Notes under the pieces: model-generated
Database searches by the model: none
Seen by the model: only the letters and a program-made list of their open reading frames with translations
Told to the model about the DNA's origin: nothing
Assembly: GCA_002633025.1 (NCBI GenBank)
Contig: NMRB01000279.1
Coordinates: 367,270-431,269 of the forward strand
DNA from: Notospermus geniculatus
Lineage: Eukaryota; Nemertea; Pilidiophora; Heteronemertea; Lineidae
Length of the DNA stretch: 64,000 bases
Direction: 5' to 3'
Position numbers and translations under genes: made by a program
Shown: piece after piece, positions 1-10,195 of the stretch
Position numbering within the stretch: position 1 is the stretch's first letter
Layout of the letters: each line of letters opens with the position of its first letter

Positions 1-104
1 CCCAGAGCAAAAAGGGACAAAACAAATTTTTCCTCTGAAAGGTCATTCCACTTCTTCAAGCCAAGTTATTGTGGTATCAGAGTACATGGGGAATCTGAGA
101 TGAT

Positions 105-300
105 CTAGATTTTCAATTTTTTTCCAGGGGAGGACCCCCAGACCCCCTTCCAATGTCGTCCTCCAGACTCAAGCAATTTTGTCCCCCCCCAAAGGCCACA
201 AAAGCTAGCCATGCCCCCCTGCTCTTTATAATGCAGTGGTAGTTGACGCCTCTCCCTCCCAAACCCCGGATCTTCAGCCACCCCCATCCATGGGATTTTA
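105..300 (-). mobile_element. Degenerate fragment of a GGCGGATCC-type MITE
   Basis: A C-rich stretch near 126-152 is, on the minus strand, the motif GGGGTCTGGGGGTCCTCCCC. The same motif sits in the interior of the elements at 31013-31290, 42674-42971 and 54941-55392. The right part contains CCCCGGATC, a decayed relative of the terminal GGCGGATCC. Both ends are too eroded to place, so the boundaries are approximate. Short frames here on both strands are chance. Confidence 0.4.
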
Positions 301-609
301 CTAATCCCACCAACTTTGAGCAGAAGTGGCAACCCAAACCAACAAATCTTTTAGACAGCAGATTCAAATCCACTTACTCTCTAAATCACTCCCACAAATC
401 CCCATTTCAACCTACTGCCTCCGATATTTTCAGCTAGATGAGCCAGGAACTCCATAAATCCCTCTTGTGCATTTTGAGGGATTTTAAACCCACTGGAATT
501 ATATCAACCAGCCGATATCTGATATCTGCCCTGATGCTGATGCAAAACCTGTAACCCCATCAGGTCCAAATCTAGTCATCCCAAAAGATTTTCAAACATC
601 TAATTGTTA

Positions 610-1230
610 AAGCCCAGGTCACACTGTGGCGACTTAGGCGGGCGAATTCCCGCGAACTAGAATGAAATGGTCCATAAATCGTCCAATGCTCGACCACTTT
701 ACCACCGGGCTCTCCTGCTTTAACCTTGAACAATATGTCAGCGATCACCTTCACTTCCCAAATCAATCACTCCAAATCAATTTACTGGTAATCAACACTG
801 GATGGCCACCGCCCGACAACGACCGTACCTGTCTTCATTTCGCGACAACTACCGTTCCGTCCTTCATTTTCCGACGACCACCTCATCAATTCGCTCTCCC
901 CACAAATCTCCTCAAAACCAGCATCAATTCCATTTCCATCGATTTATCTCTCACTATAAAAGGTTTCACTTAACGTCTCAAGTCACTTAGTCTTGCACGC
1001 ACCAATTGATTTTTCTAATAGCTCTGGTCTTGAGACGGGCACTGAGGACTGTTCGTCAAAGGAACATCGCTGCTGTCCTCGCGAGGGAATCCCGTCCTTT
1101 GAACTTGTCCTTGAACCTCAACAAGGCTTCTGGCATGTCCTTGGCTCCTCCACGACACAAAGATTTCTGGACTGGAGAAGATTTTTTTGTGAATGTGTAT
1201 GTTGGATGAATCACGGTGGCTATCTATTGC
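610..1230 (+). mobile_element. Decayed Harbinger-like element, left end plus TATA-like box
   Basis: A TTA at 607-609 is followed by AAGCCCAGGTCACACTG, the style of end seen in the 3-bp-TSD elements of this window (33680, 44366, 61736). Inside, TATAAAAGG at 955-963 is followed about 40 bases later by a short frame (1006-1209) beginning with a hydrophobic/basic stretch (LVLRRALRTVRQRNIAAVLA). A TATA box upstream of a transposase start would fit a decayed autonomous copy, but no matching right end was found and I do not recognise the peptide. Class assignment is inference. Confidence 0.3.
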
Positions 1231-1355
1231 AAGTGATAGCAGCAAGCTGGTCAGTTCAAACTTTCAAATCAGCATCTTTGTGAAATGACAAGCAACAGGA
1301 TAAAGTTGTTGCACCAGTAAGGTTCAAAACCACACTTGCTGGGCTCTCAGAAGTA

Positions 1356-1400
1356 CAGTACGTTGCACAATTGACCTCCCTTCCGTGCTGTGCACCATCC
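1356..1400. mobile_element. Single terminal inverted repeat of a MITE-B element
   Basis: TA at 1354-1355 is followed by CAGTACGTTGCACAATTGAC and CTCCCTTCC, the same end as the complete copies at 19703-19961 and 29629-29913. The other end is absent: at about 1401 the sequence passes into the 3' part of a SINE-II copy. This is a one-ended relic, deleted or recombined. Confidence 0.65.
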
Positions 1401-1461
1401 GGATGAGAACCTCTACCATAGTTGACATCAGACCACAAACCCAAACTTTAACTTTTTTTAA
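1401..1461 (+). mobile_element. SINE-II 3' end fragment
   Basis: GGATGAGAACCTCTACCATA and the following ACCCAAACTTTAACTTTTTTT match the last ~60 bases of the complete SINE-II at 2651-2942, including the T-rich tail. The tRNA-like head is missing. A MITE-B terminus abuts its left side. Confidence 0.6.
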
Positions 1462-2019
1462 CCCTGAACATGAGAAAGCAACGATGCCAAAAAGGCCTGT
1501 GAAGAAAACAGATGATCCATCTGACCTTGCCACGAAAAAAATAAAGCCAGGTAAAAGGGACTGGAGATTGCATGATCAGGAAGGCAGAACAATGAAGAAG
1601 GTCGTGGATAATGTTCGGCAAAAACCCTTCAAAGACTTTTAAGAAGTTGTCGAATCAAAGACAGGACTATCTCATTTCAATCTGTAGACAAGAAATGACA
1701 CCTCATGCAGAGAGGCGAGTTTCCAATTGTTTTTTCTCATATATAGTGTAGGTAATATGATATTTCCACCTATTGATGGGACCGTTTGATCTACGGTCTC
1801 TCGGAGGATATCACTGTCTAGAACCAATCAACCGTTTCCTTTTTCCGTACCTATTCACCAATTTTTTGTCTGATCAATTTCTGAAACGAAACAAGGGTTG
1901 TAAATCAGTCATATGAAAGGAGCATAAACCAGTGGTTTAGTTTTTCTCAGAGTCGAAGATGGAATATTTGATGATGCTGAACAAGACCAAGACGTGTTTG
2001 ATGTTGTTCTGGGCTGTAC
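1462..2019. other. No supported gene; unique sequence
   Basis: A lysine-rich frame opens at 1473 (MPKRPVKKTDDPSDLATKKI...) and stops at 1642 after 56 codons. The base upstream of the ATG is not a strong splice context, I do not recognise the peptide, and no continuation was found downstream. The rest is unique AT-rich DNA with no repeat or RNA gene visible. Confidence 0.5.
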
Positions 2020-2509
2020 TTGTATTTGTATTAGATTTTTGGCCGAAGCCATCGCATTATTGGCCCTGGTAAGTACGGAAGAGGCGATCTCAAGCTACTC
2101 ATGTTCCTCACTTGGATGGGGTCTTTTACTTGCTCTTGCAAAGGCAAAAGGTACAAGGTACCACAGCTTACTGTCCCGACCAAGTACGGAGGAGGCCATC
2201 TCAAGCTACTCATGTCCTTCACTTGGATGGTGTCTTTTACTTGCTCTTGCAAAGGCAAAAGGTACAAGGTACCACAGCTTACTGTCCCGACCAAGTACGG
2301 AGGAGGCCATCTCAAGCTACTCATGTCCTTCACTTGGATGGTGTCGTTTACTTGCTCTTGCAAAGGCAAAAGGTACAAGCTACCAGACGGCTTACTGTTG
2401 CATGATGTGAAGAGCCAGGGATGTTTAATCCTATATGGCCAGGGCTGATTTCGAACAGGGACCTGCCGCTTGCTAAGTGGATGTGATAACCACTAGGCTA
2501 CCAAGGCTT
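2020..2509 (-). mobile_element. SINE-I copy with triplicated 111-bp core
   Basis: A minus-strand tRNA-derived SINE. At the right end the B-box-like segment and A-box (minus strand TAGCCTAGTGGTTATCAC) are recognisable; at the left end is the tail region (TGTATTTGTATTAGATTTTT). The middle is tandemly repeated three times: AAGTACGG recurs at 2071, 2182 and 2293, exactly 111 bp apart, each unit running through GGATGG(G/T)GTC(T/G)TTTACTTGC to the CTGTCCCG segment. Because 111 is a multiple of three, frames of 97-138 codons with 37-residue repeats open on both strands. These are artefacts, not genes. Confidence 0.9.
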
Positions 2510-2970
2510 GTTTTGAGAGGTCAGAGTGGTGCAATGGAGACATCCATGCCTCGTCACATCTGTGGTTCCGGGTTTGTCCCCTGTTGGACCGGCCCTTCAC
2601 ATGTGATACAGATGGCATTAACAGTGCCAATATGCTATGGGGGAGCTATTGAGGAGCCCGGTGGTGTAGTGGTTCAGGCCTCCGACTAGCGGTCAGAGAG
2701 TCCCGGGTTCGAATCCCACTGGGCATGAGACTTTGGGCAAGTCTCTTTGCCTCACTGGCCTCTCTCCACCCAGGTGTATAAATGGGTACCGGTCGGAAAT
2801 GCTCGATTGTAGCGCTGAATGAGCAGCTCATCTGAGTTCTACTGAAAGGTTTCAGCACAGACTGGGGTTAAAGTGTGAAGTCGGATGAGAAACTCCACCG
2901 TAGTTGATATCAGACGATAAACCCAAACTTTTTTTTTTTTTTATGGGCACTCTGGTTTCCTCCTGCTNTA
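2510..2970 (+). mobile_element. SINE-III copy split by a SINE-II
   Basis: The head GTCAGAGTGGTGCAATGGAG and the later GGGCACTCTGGTTTCCTCCT segment (2945-2964) match the intact SINE-III at 48921-49110. Between them, from about 2651 to 2942, lies a complete SINE-II. The simplest reading is that SINE-II inserted into an older SINE-III. The single N at 2968 lies in the SINE-III tail. Confidence 0.7.
2651..2942 (+). mobile_element. Complete SINE-II, tRNA-derived
   Basis: The head folds as a tRNA-like acceptor (GCCCGGT pairs with ACTGGGC), with A-box-like GGTGTAGTGGTTC, an anticodon-loop-like CTAGCGG (AGC, alanine-like) and B-box GGGTTCGAATCCC. The body contains CACCCAGGTGTATAAATGGG and TGAATGAGCAGCTCATCTGA, and the element ends in a run of about 14 T after AACCCAAAC. 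This is the reference copy for the broken ones at 1401, 29503, 30949 and 33489. It is a retroposon relic, not a functional tRNA gene, because the T stem is mismatched. Confidence 0.85.
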
Positions 2971-3715
2971 TTTCGATGATGATGCTGGGGGGGGGGCTGA
3001 CAAGTAAATGCTGATCAGTCATTCCACGAATGCAAAAAACTTTTAAAGTTTTTGGTTTTGTGAACGATGAATGCATCATTAGCAGATCTGGGTCAGAAAA
3101 GGTGAATGCCAGTGGATAACGCATGCTAAGACAAAGGCTGATTGTCGTGCCAATGTTGTCCTCGTGATCGTGTAATGACTGGCTCCGAAATTGTCCTGGA
3201 AATCTTGCCAAATCGAAATCAAAATGAGCTATACGTGTAAATCCTCCACAAATGTTGTAGCAACGAACTGACACAGCATACACCTGATAATCATCGTCAA
3301 ATAAGCACCTTCATCATCAGTAAGAATCATGACAACCGCAGCAGCAGCAGCTGTATTTCAAACCTTTTGATAACAATCTGCAAATAAATGCTTCCTTCAA
3401 TAAAGTTTCATCATAAACGCAGCCACTGCATTCAAACTTTCACCGAGCCCTTTTCTTATGGAATGTCTAGCAGCCACCCACTAACAATATCCTTGGCATT
3501 TTGTCAAATATTTCACAATCACTGATGAAAAATTCTGCAACTGTTCTATCGCTATACCTCCACCTTGTATAATCTTTAGTTACTCGCATCTTGGAAAAAA
3601 TAGGCACCAAAATCCATGATATTTGTCAAGACAAATAGACAAGGCCTCCTGTATGAATATTACAACACAAACCCCTGAAGCAGAGAGAACACCTGCTTCA
3701 TGAACATATCATCAT
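2971..3715. other. No gene seen; unique AT-rich DNA
   Basis: A 143-codon minus-strand frame (2852-3283) crosses the SINE-II tail and the single N, so it is not credible. No inverted repeat, RNA gene or known domain was seen. Confidence 0.5.
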
Positions 3716-3795
3716 TCTTTCTTGTGTAAAGACAACCAAGAACTTTCTTGTGTAAAGACAACTAAGAACTTTCTTGTGTAAAGACAACTAAGAAA
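3716..3795. repeat. 26-bp minisatellite, three units
   Basis: CTTTCTTGTGTAAAGACAAC followed by (T/C)AAGAA is repeated three times head to tail, with one substitution between the first and later units. Such near-identity suggests recent slippage or unequal exchange. Confidence 0.9.
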
Positions 3796-4735
3796 TTGTG
3801 ACTAAATCTGACAGGACAGTTTTGCCCATGGCACCATTAAATACCCAGCCCATTGTGAATTTTTCACCAAATTCCATCATATTTATGGCGCTTTACATCT
3901 TCCCTCTTTATTTTTCCAATAAATTTTTCAATAAATGCAACAGAAGAAGTTATTTGGAGTAACATCCATTTGTTCATGTATGAATGTCATTTGTGCTCTT
4001 CCTTGCTGGGCATTCAGAAAGTTAGGCCCACCCATTCTTTGGGTGAATACTTCAATACCAAGGACATTCACGAAGCTCTTGTAACTTTATAGAGTGCATG
4101 TTAAACTATTGTTCATTTGCAGTGGGCAACCTATTGTTCACCATTAGCCTATTGTTCACCATCAGCCTGACAAAGGCTTTGTACCCTTAAATTCAAGGGC
4201 ATTGTGAACAAAGTCCTTGTTCCACAACTATCTCCTGGAAAATTCCTACGGCAGAAAAAGAAAGAAATCCTTTCAACAATTTCACTGCAAGAAATCAGTT
4301 CGAAAACCTTCAAATAGCTAAGGAGGTGATACTAGAGTAACAACCGCTCTAATAAATCACCAACTTGACTAAACTCGAGTGGTAAACCTACTCCCACTGC
4401 TGCAATTTGTTAGCGTAAGATTACGTCTCAACAACAAGCGAAACACAGGTTCCCCAAGGTAGACATTCCACTGGTCGTCATGTAGCTTGTACCGTGGTGG
4501 AAAGTGTTTTGTTTTGGCAAAATAAACACTTAGAATAATTCTCGCTGCAGCAGCAGTGAGAAGGAATGGTGATGGTAAGCCTCCCCGGGACAAGTAGTAA
4601 ATTGATACGGTGCTTACGTTACATGTAGCAAATTGAGGCTACATGTAGCCATGGCAGTGGTAGCGATACCAGCTTGTTAGTGGATTGAATATCTTGTTAA
4701 TAGCTTACAGGATATCTGTATAGGTTATTTAGTCA
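3796..4735. other. No gene seen; unique sequence
   Basis: Short partial repeats such as CTATTGTTCACCAT (two copies near 4131-4160) occur, but no coding, RNA or transposon structure is visible. Confidence 0.45.
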
Positions 4736-5775
4736 CATTCAGAAGCTTGTCAAGGTCTGTTGACCTCAAGGTAACTAGAGGTGACATTCTTGCATATAGC
4801 ACGATGGTATGGTAAGCAAGGACTCGGTAGATGGACACTGAAGACTTCAGACCATGCTGGATGTGAAAATTGACTCCAGTGATTTCTGTATAGGGTATTT
4901 AGTCTCATTGAGAGGCTTGTCGAGGTCTCTTGACCTCAAGGAAACTCAAGGTGACATTCTCACACAGCAAAAAGATGTCGTCGTGAGCAAGGATTCTGAA
5001 GAGGAAGAGGGTCCTGAAGACCCTGAAGATTTCGGACCATGCTGGATGTCAAAATTGATCTGAAGGAAATGCAAGGTGTTCTTGCCTGGCAAGATGGTGG
5101 TGAGCAAAGATTAAGTAGACAGATCCTGGAGATTTCTGACCATACTGGATGTCAAAGTTGATCCGGAGAAACACAAGATGTTCCTGCATGCCAAGATGGT
5201 GGTAAGCAATGACTCGGCAGATAGACCCCGAAGATTTCTGACCATGCTGGACGTCAAAATTGATCCCAAAGCAAACTCAGGATGTTGTTGCCTGGCAAGA
5301 CGGTGGTCAGCAAGGATTCTACAGACAGCTGAAGACTTCTGACCACGCTGGATGTGAAAATTGATCTGAAGGAAACGGAAGGTGTTCTTGCATGGCAAGA
5401 TGGTGGTGAGCAAAGACTAAGTAGACAGATGCTGGAGATTTCTGACCATACTGGATGTCAAAATTGATCGAAAGAAAAACAAGATGGCAAGATGGTGTGG
5501 TAAACAAGGATTCAGTAGTTGGATCCCTAAGTCTTCTGACCATGCTGGAATTTAAATGATTCTGTAGCGTGGTTGAGCTGATATGTGCTGTATCCTTTAT
5601 ATCTTAGTTTGACATTCTACTCAAAAGTACATCAAATGTCAAACATTGCAGGATATTGGAGGCAAAAACTCAACAGATCCGTGAAGTTTTTGACCATGCT
5701 GGAATTCAATTGTTCCCCGTAATATACATAGTATGGCTGAGCCGATATGTGCTGTATCCCACATGCCTTAGTTAC
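4736..5775. repeat. Degenerate ~102-bp tandem array with larger duplicates
   Basis: The anchor GACCATRCTGGA recurs near 4850, 5035, 5138, 5240, 5341, 5444, 5538 and 5691. In the central block the spacing is 101-103 bp, with conserved AAAATTGATC and GGCAAGATGGTGGT(G/A)AGCAA segments. The left flank (4736-5035) and right flank (5530-5775) are duplicated at longer spacing, about 150-180 bp. The unit is nearly a multiple of three, so short frames open on both strands; none keeps one repeat peptide throughout. Confidence 0.85.
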
Positions 5776-6232
5776 GGTACACATTCTCAATGAAAAGCAT
5801 GTCAGAACAAAAACCCGAACTTTTCTGCCGAGGAATTTCATCAACTGGATGGAACTGTTCAAGAATCTCCAAGCTGTTGTAATAGAATTCACCATCAGTT
5901 GAAAAATTCACAGTTCTTATTTAAACTGCAGGCCAACCATGCCAATTTCCATTGGCCATGAGTCAAGACATCCTGTCACCCAAATGATTAGGTTTGTTCA
6001 GTTCAAAAGGTTCATTCATTCGAAGAAAATCATGGCAAGTTTTATTGCTTATGTAAATCGCTGTAGATTTCTGACTCCCAGTTTATTCAGGGACAAACCA
6101 GGTTAAGTCAAACGTGTGAAAACTGACAAGGTCCTGATTTTGAAATGTTGTGTTGCCAGACAGGAGAATCCGCCATCGAGTCTGCTGAGAATTGGATGCG
6201 AGATAACACTGACTTGAAAATTATTTGTATTC
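5776..6232. other. No gene seen
   Basis: Unique sequence between the tandem array and the next SINE. No structure supported. Confidence 0.45.
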
Positions 6233-6660
6233 AATTTTTTCATCAGGGCCGAAGCCATATTGGCCCCGGTGAGTACGGAAGAGGCCATCTCAAGCTACTC
6301 ATGTTCCTCACTTGGATGGGGTCTTTTACTTGCCCTTGCAAAGGTACAAGGTACAAGGCACCATGGCTTACTGTCCCATGCGATGGACATGAAGAGCCGG
6401 GAATGAAATCCTATTCATCGTATCCATGACGTAGGCCTAGGCCTACATCGTTCTGTGACGTTGCGTGTTTTGCCCACCAACTTTCTTCAGTGAAGCAATG
6501 AATTTTGCCCACCACCTTTGCGTCATTACGGCGACGTCAGCAATGGCGGACACTGTTGGAGTTACGACGTGGAAACAATGAATATGGCCCGGGCTAGATT
6601 CAAACCCGGGACCTGCTGCTTGCTGAGCGGACGTGACAACCACTCGCTATCAGGGGCTCC
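6233..6660 (-). mobile_element. SINE-I copy interrupted by MITE-A
   Basis: The tail side (CATCAGGGCCGAAGCCATATTGGC...) and body run from 6233 to 6413; the tRNA-like head (GATTCAAACCCGGGACCTGC... to CAGGGGCTCC) resumes at 6583. The intact family reads straight through CCATATGGCCCGGG at this point. The 169-bp MITE at 6414-6582 is the interruption. Confidence 0.9.
6414..6582. mobile_element. MITE-A, TA-flanked (copy 1)
   Basis: Ends are TTCATCGTATCCATGACGTA (left) and a diverged complement finishing ACAATGAA (right). TA lies on both sides (6412-6413 and 6583-6584). The interior contains GTAGGCCTAGGCCTAC and CAATGGCGGACACTGT, shared with copy 2 at 32592-32758. TA duplication points to a Tc1/mariner-type source, by inference. 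Confidence 0.85.
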
Positions 6661-6982
6661 TCATTGGATGACCTGCGACTACCCAAAAGATTCAGACCTC
6701 TTCTCGAAGTCTTCAAAATGATATACAGCTGATAGAAATCTCACCTGAACTCGGGAACAGTTTATCATGTCCACTGGCAGCATATATATTGGAAATTATG
6801 GAAAATACCAATTCCCCGGATATCCTAAATAAGCATTTATTATTGTAATGATAAACTGGGAAACTTGACCGAAGAAACAGGTTAAGGGACTTGGATCTTG
6901 GACAAGATTTTTGTGTTGATAACTGAATGTTGTATCAGGAAGAAATAAGGACTGGATGCTATGTCTGAATCTTGGGATTTGA

Positions 6983-7256
6983 GGAGGCCTGACAGCCTAG
7001 TGGTTATGTCCGCTTAGCAAGTGGCAGGTGCGTCCCAAGTTCGAATCCGGCCTGGGCCATATGGGATTAATCATGCCTGGATCTTCATGTCCATTGCATG
7101 GGACAGTAAGCTGTGGCATCTGTGGTGCCTAAGTGCCTTTCAAGGGCAAGTAAAAGACCCCATCCAGGTGAGGAGCGTGAGTAGCTTGGGATGGCTTCTT
7201 CTGTACTTACCAGGGCCAAATGCTTTCACTTGGCTTCAGAGCCCTGATCGTACAGC
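6983..7256 (+). mobile_element. SINE-I copy
   Basis: The head has CAGCCTAGTGGTTATGTCCG and GTTCGAATCC, the body AAGTAAAAGACCCCATCCAG and GAGTAGCTTGGGATGGC, and the 3' region TACTTACCAGGGCCAA...GGCTTCAGAGCCCTGAT. It is diverged, with small insertions in the head (GGTGCGTCCCAAG), suggesting an older copy. Confidence 0.85.
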
Positions 7257-8458
7257 AATACACCGTATTTTTCGTTGAGTTATCTGCTGAGCAAACGGTC
7301 TCGAATGACTTTTTGCTCAGCAGATAGCTCCAGTTTGCGACAGGCTTAAGGATTCATTCTATCAAACATTAGCCAAAGTTAGGCTAAAGCATCTGAAGAA
7401 TATTCTAAACATGGGTTCGAATGCAAGCTCTCACGCACGAACTGTGCACCAAATGCCCAGAAAGAAAACTCTGGCAACACCAGGATTTCCCCATCAGCAT
7501 GAGTCAGGTTCAGTTGAACTGGTGGAATATCCCACGTCTAGACTGGCGATGAAGTGATATGCAGTTCTTTTATAGTGATGACAAGATGTCTGCATATTGC
7601 AGCGTAATAGCAAAGAAAGAGTATCTGAAGAGGTCCAAGTTCAGATGAATTCTGTCCTTCAGTAATATAAGACAGGCCAGGTCAGATCCACCAGAAAATC
7701 CAATGAAACGTAAAATCTGTTGACTGGAATCTCTGTCTAAATCATTGATTACAGAAGTGATTTTATCCCAGCAACCACTTATAGTGCCTCAGTTTCATTC
7801 AGTGCCGGCACTTATAACTGTTTCCCCGACAAGAATCTGCATAACTGCATGCGAATTCACTCAAAGATCACTTGAACCATTTCTAAGATATTTGAAACTT
7901 GGCAAAGCTGTTGCATCACGAGCCATTCTCATTCATTGGTTTATTAAAGGGTTTCTTTCTAAGTCAACCATGCTGTTTTGTCATCCTTCCACCAGATGGC
8001 TCTACTGGTCACAGATGAGCTCCAAAATTGCAGCACTGCTATTTATATTTGCTTTGTTTGGTGATGGCGACAAAGAACTGTTTTGCTTCTGCAACATTTC
8101 CAGGAATTCCTCTGACATATAGAAACTTTCCAAAACAATTTGGCAAGTAGGGCAATCGCAACATTTCAACATGGGTATTTTTTTTCTCGAGTTGATTGGA
8201 CAAGAAAGGAATCAAAACCATCATTGCTGTGGTTAGCAAGTTATGCGGAAGTACCTACTGTCACGTTACCGCAGTGCACTGAACATCATTGCCTGATGAC
8301 AAACAAAGTATAACAATAGACTAAACAATGGTATGACAAGAATATTAGTAGGCCCTAATATTTCAGTACTTTCAATGCACCTGATATATGTGACCCAATA
8401 TAGCAAAAGTAGGCACTTGTCAAAACCTTACAACACAATAGCTGAAATGTATGTCTCG
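7257..8458. other. No supported gene; unique sequence
   Basis: A 125-codon plus frame (7745-8122) has an unusual composition and no recognisable domain. The opposite strand is also partly open. No repeat structure found. Confidence 0.4.
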
Positions 8459-8526
8459 GCAGGTCGACATTATTGGACAGCAGTGATAATAGTTGAGTAA
8501 ACTGATGACCAATGATGATCACCTGC
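8459..8526 (+). repeat. Micro-repeat with GCAGGT/ACCTGC ends (copy 1)
   Basis: Sixty-eight bases bounded by GCAGGT and ACCTGC. The inner GTTGAGTAAACTGATGACCA is identical in the copy at 27518-27588. The short inverted ends suggest a very small non-autonomous element. Confidence 0.6.
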
Positions 8527-8592
8527 AACTTTACACCTTATTGTGGAAGGGTTTTTTGTGCATGCATTTTGGCATCCCATTTTAAACAAATT

Positions 8593-8635
8593 TCTGGGGG
8601 TGCCCCCCTTTCCGGAAATCCTGGATCCACCCCTG
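8593..8635 (-). mobile_element. Terminal fragment of a GGCGGATCC-type MITE
   Basis: TGGGGGTGCCCCCCTTTCC and then CCTGGATCCACCCCTG match one end of the elements at 26380 and 47115. The other end is not present. Confidence 0.5.
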
Positions 8636-9139
8636 GATGGCCACCCAAAGTGAGCTTGGTTTCATATCAGTTCAAAAGATACCACAACTGTTTTTCAAGA
8701 ATTATGGAAAGATTACAAGATATTTCTTCTCCAACATGAAATGATTGCACTCTAGCTTGTTGATATTGTGGTCTCCTCTTTGCACACCAAGAGATTTATC
8801 CAGCTTTTTTGTTTGAAACTCTGCAGAAGTGTACCCCAAGGCATTTTTGAGTTCAATTCTGATAAAGTCGCAGCTTATCTCAATCCTTCTGTATCACAAG
8901 ACATAAAACATGACAGAATTGTGAAGCACAATTTTGAAAAAAAGTTCCTAAAACTTTTTGCATCTGTATCTTGTCCGACAAGAATTCCAGGTGAAGACTT
9001 TCACATTGAGAATTTCTAAGACGAAGATGTTTTCAACAGATAAGTTTAGAGTTAATGCAACACATATTGAATGAAACTAGCAGGAAAATATACCACAGGC
9101 TTTGCTAGGAGCTGCCCTCAACTCTATCCACAGCAGCAC

Positions 9140-9500
9140 ATCAGTAATGACTTCATCACTAAGCACTTGCTAGCATCTGGAAAGGCCTGGCAGCATTTTT
9201 TTGAGTCTGCAGCAGATGGGCTGCATTTTCGATCCCCTTAGACGTGGATTAGGAACTGTCTCAATGCTATCCACAGTCTAGCAGCAGCATCAATAATGAC
9301 TTCATTACCAAGCACTTGCTGGCATCTGGCAAGTCCTGGCGAAGTATCTTTCCAATCCTACGTAGTAGATCGGCTGCTTTCCAAATACTGTCCAAACCCA
9401 ATGACCCTCAGTAGGATCATAAGTAACAATTTGATTATTCTGCACTTGCTGGCATTTGGCAAGTCCTGTCAGCATCTTTCCAAGTCTACTACAACACACT
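9140..9500. repeat. Degenerate tandem triplication, ~130-155 bp unit
   Basis: AAGCACTTGCTRGCATCTGG (third copy: ..GCACTTGCTGGCATTTGG) recurs near 9160, 9313 and 9441, each followed by AARKCCTG and GCATYTTT. The CTATCCACAG...AATGACTTCAT segment precedes the first two. No coding meaning seen. Confidence 0.65.
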
Positions 9501-9527
9501 GGCTCTTCCAGATCCATAAATTACACC

Positions 9528-9735
9528 GAAAGGGTAAATGTCGTCCTGGGTATATACAAAGATTACCCAGGATCTCAGTCTTCACTAAAACAGCCGGGGT
9601 GTAGTTTCGGTAGCCGTGTCATACTATGATGCTGGGTGATGTTCGGCTACCGAAAGTACACCCAGGGTATTGTTTTAGTGAAGATTGAGATCCTGGGTAA
9701 TCTTTGTATATACCCAGGACGACATTTACCCTTTC
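9528..9735. mobile_element. Long hairpin (foldback) element
   Basis: The left arm from 9528 (GAAAGGGTAAATGTCGTCCT...) and the right arm ending at 9735 (...AGGACGACATTTACCCTTTC) are complementary over about 85-90 bp with a few mismatches and one small indel. Roughly 30 bp remain as a loop. Partial similarity continues outward (TTA...CCGAAAGGG / CCCTTTCAGCATAA). Flanking duplication is unclear. A transcript through this region would form a long double-stranded RNA. Confidence 0.85.
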
Positions 9736-10195
9736 AGCATAAGTTACCAACACAGGTCAACTTTCTGTCAGAAAGCACCGCCAACGATGATAACCGAGAT
9801 GATCTTGTGATATCCAACATCAAGCCAAGAAAAAATATTTAAAAACTTTTATTGGTAACTGATTACGTTAGTGTCTTTACACGCTGCTGCTGTGATCAGG
9901 TGTACCCTTGGGGAAAAAGGATACTCGTGAGATGTAAAGAATACCTGGCGGAGAATACGAGTATCGGAAAAAATCCCAATAGTTTCCTTTTTGTGGCAAG
10001 ATGATACCATCTTTACGATCATTATCTGTAGTGCCAAGTACCAATGAGCAGGGAGTTCTCCGTGACAGCCCAGTTAGGCCTACGACAATGTTTAGCAAGG
10101 ATTTACCGATTGTTCGAGTAGGATTTTAAAGGAAGAAATCTTTGTTAAAGTAACACGTATTCAATTCGGAAAGTGCTTACGTCATCCTCCGACGT

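Noticed and set aside
1473-1642. Lysine-rich 56-codon frame as a small nuclear protein
   Set aside because: Composition alone is suggestive, but there is no recognised family, no repeat of the frame elsewhere and no supporting splice or promoter signal.
2650-2724. Possible functional tRNA-Ala gene
   Set aside because: The acceptor stem pairs and the loop has AGC, but the T stem is mismatched and SINE-II body and tail follow directly.
3716-3795. CRISPR-like array
   Set aside because: Only three 26-bp units directly adjoining, with no spacers, in a eukaryotic repeat context.
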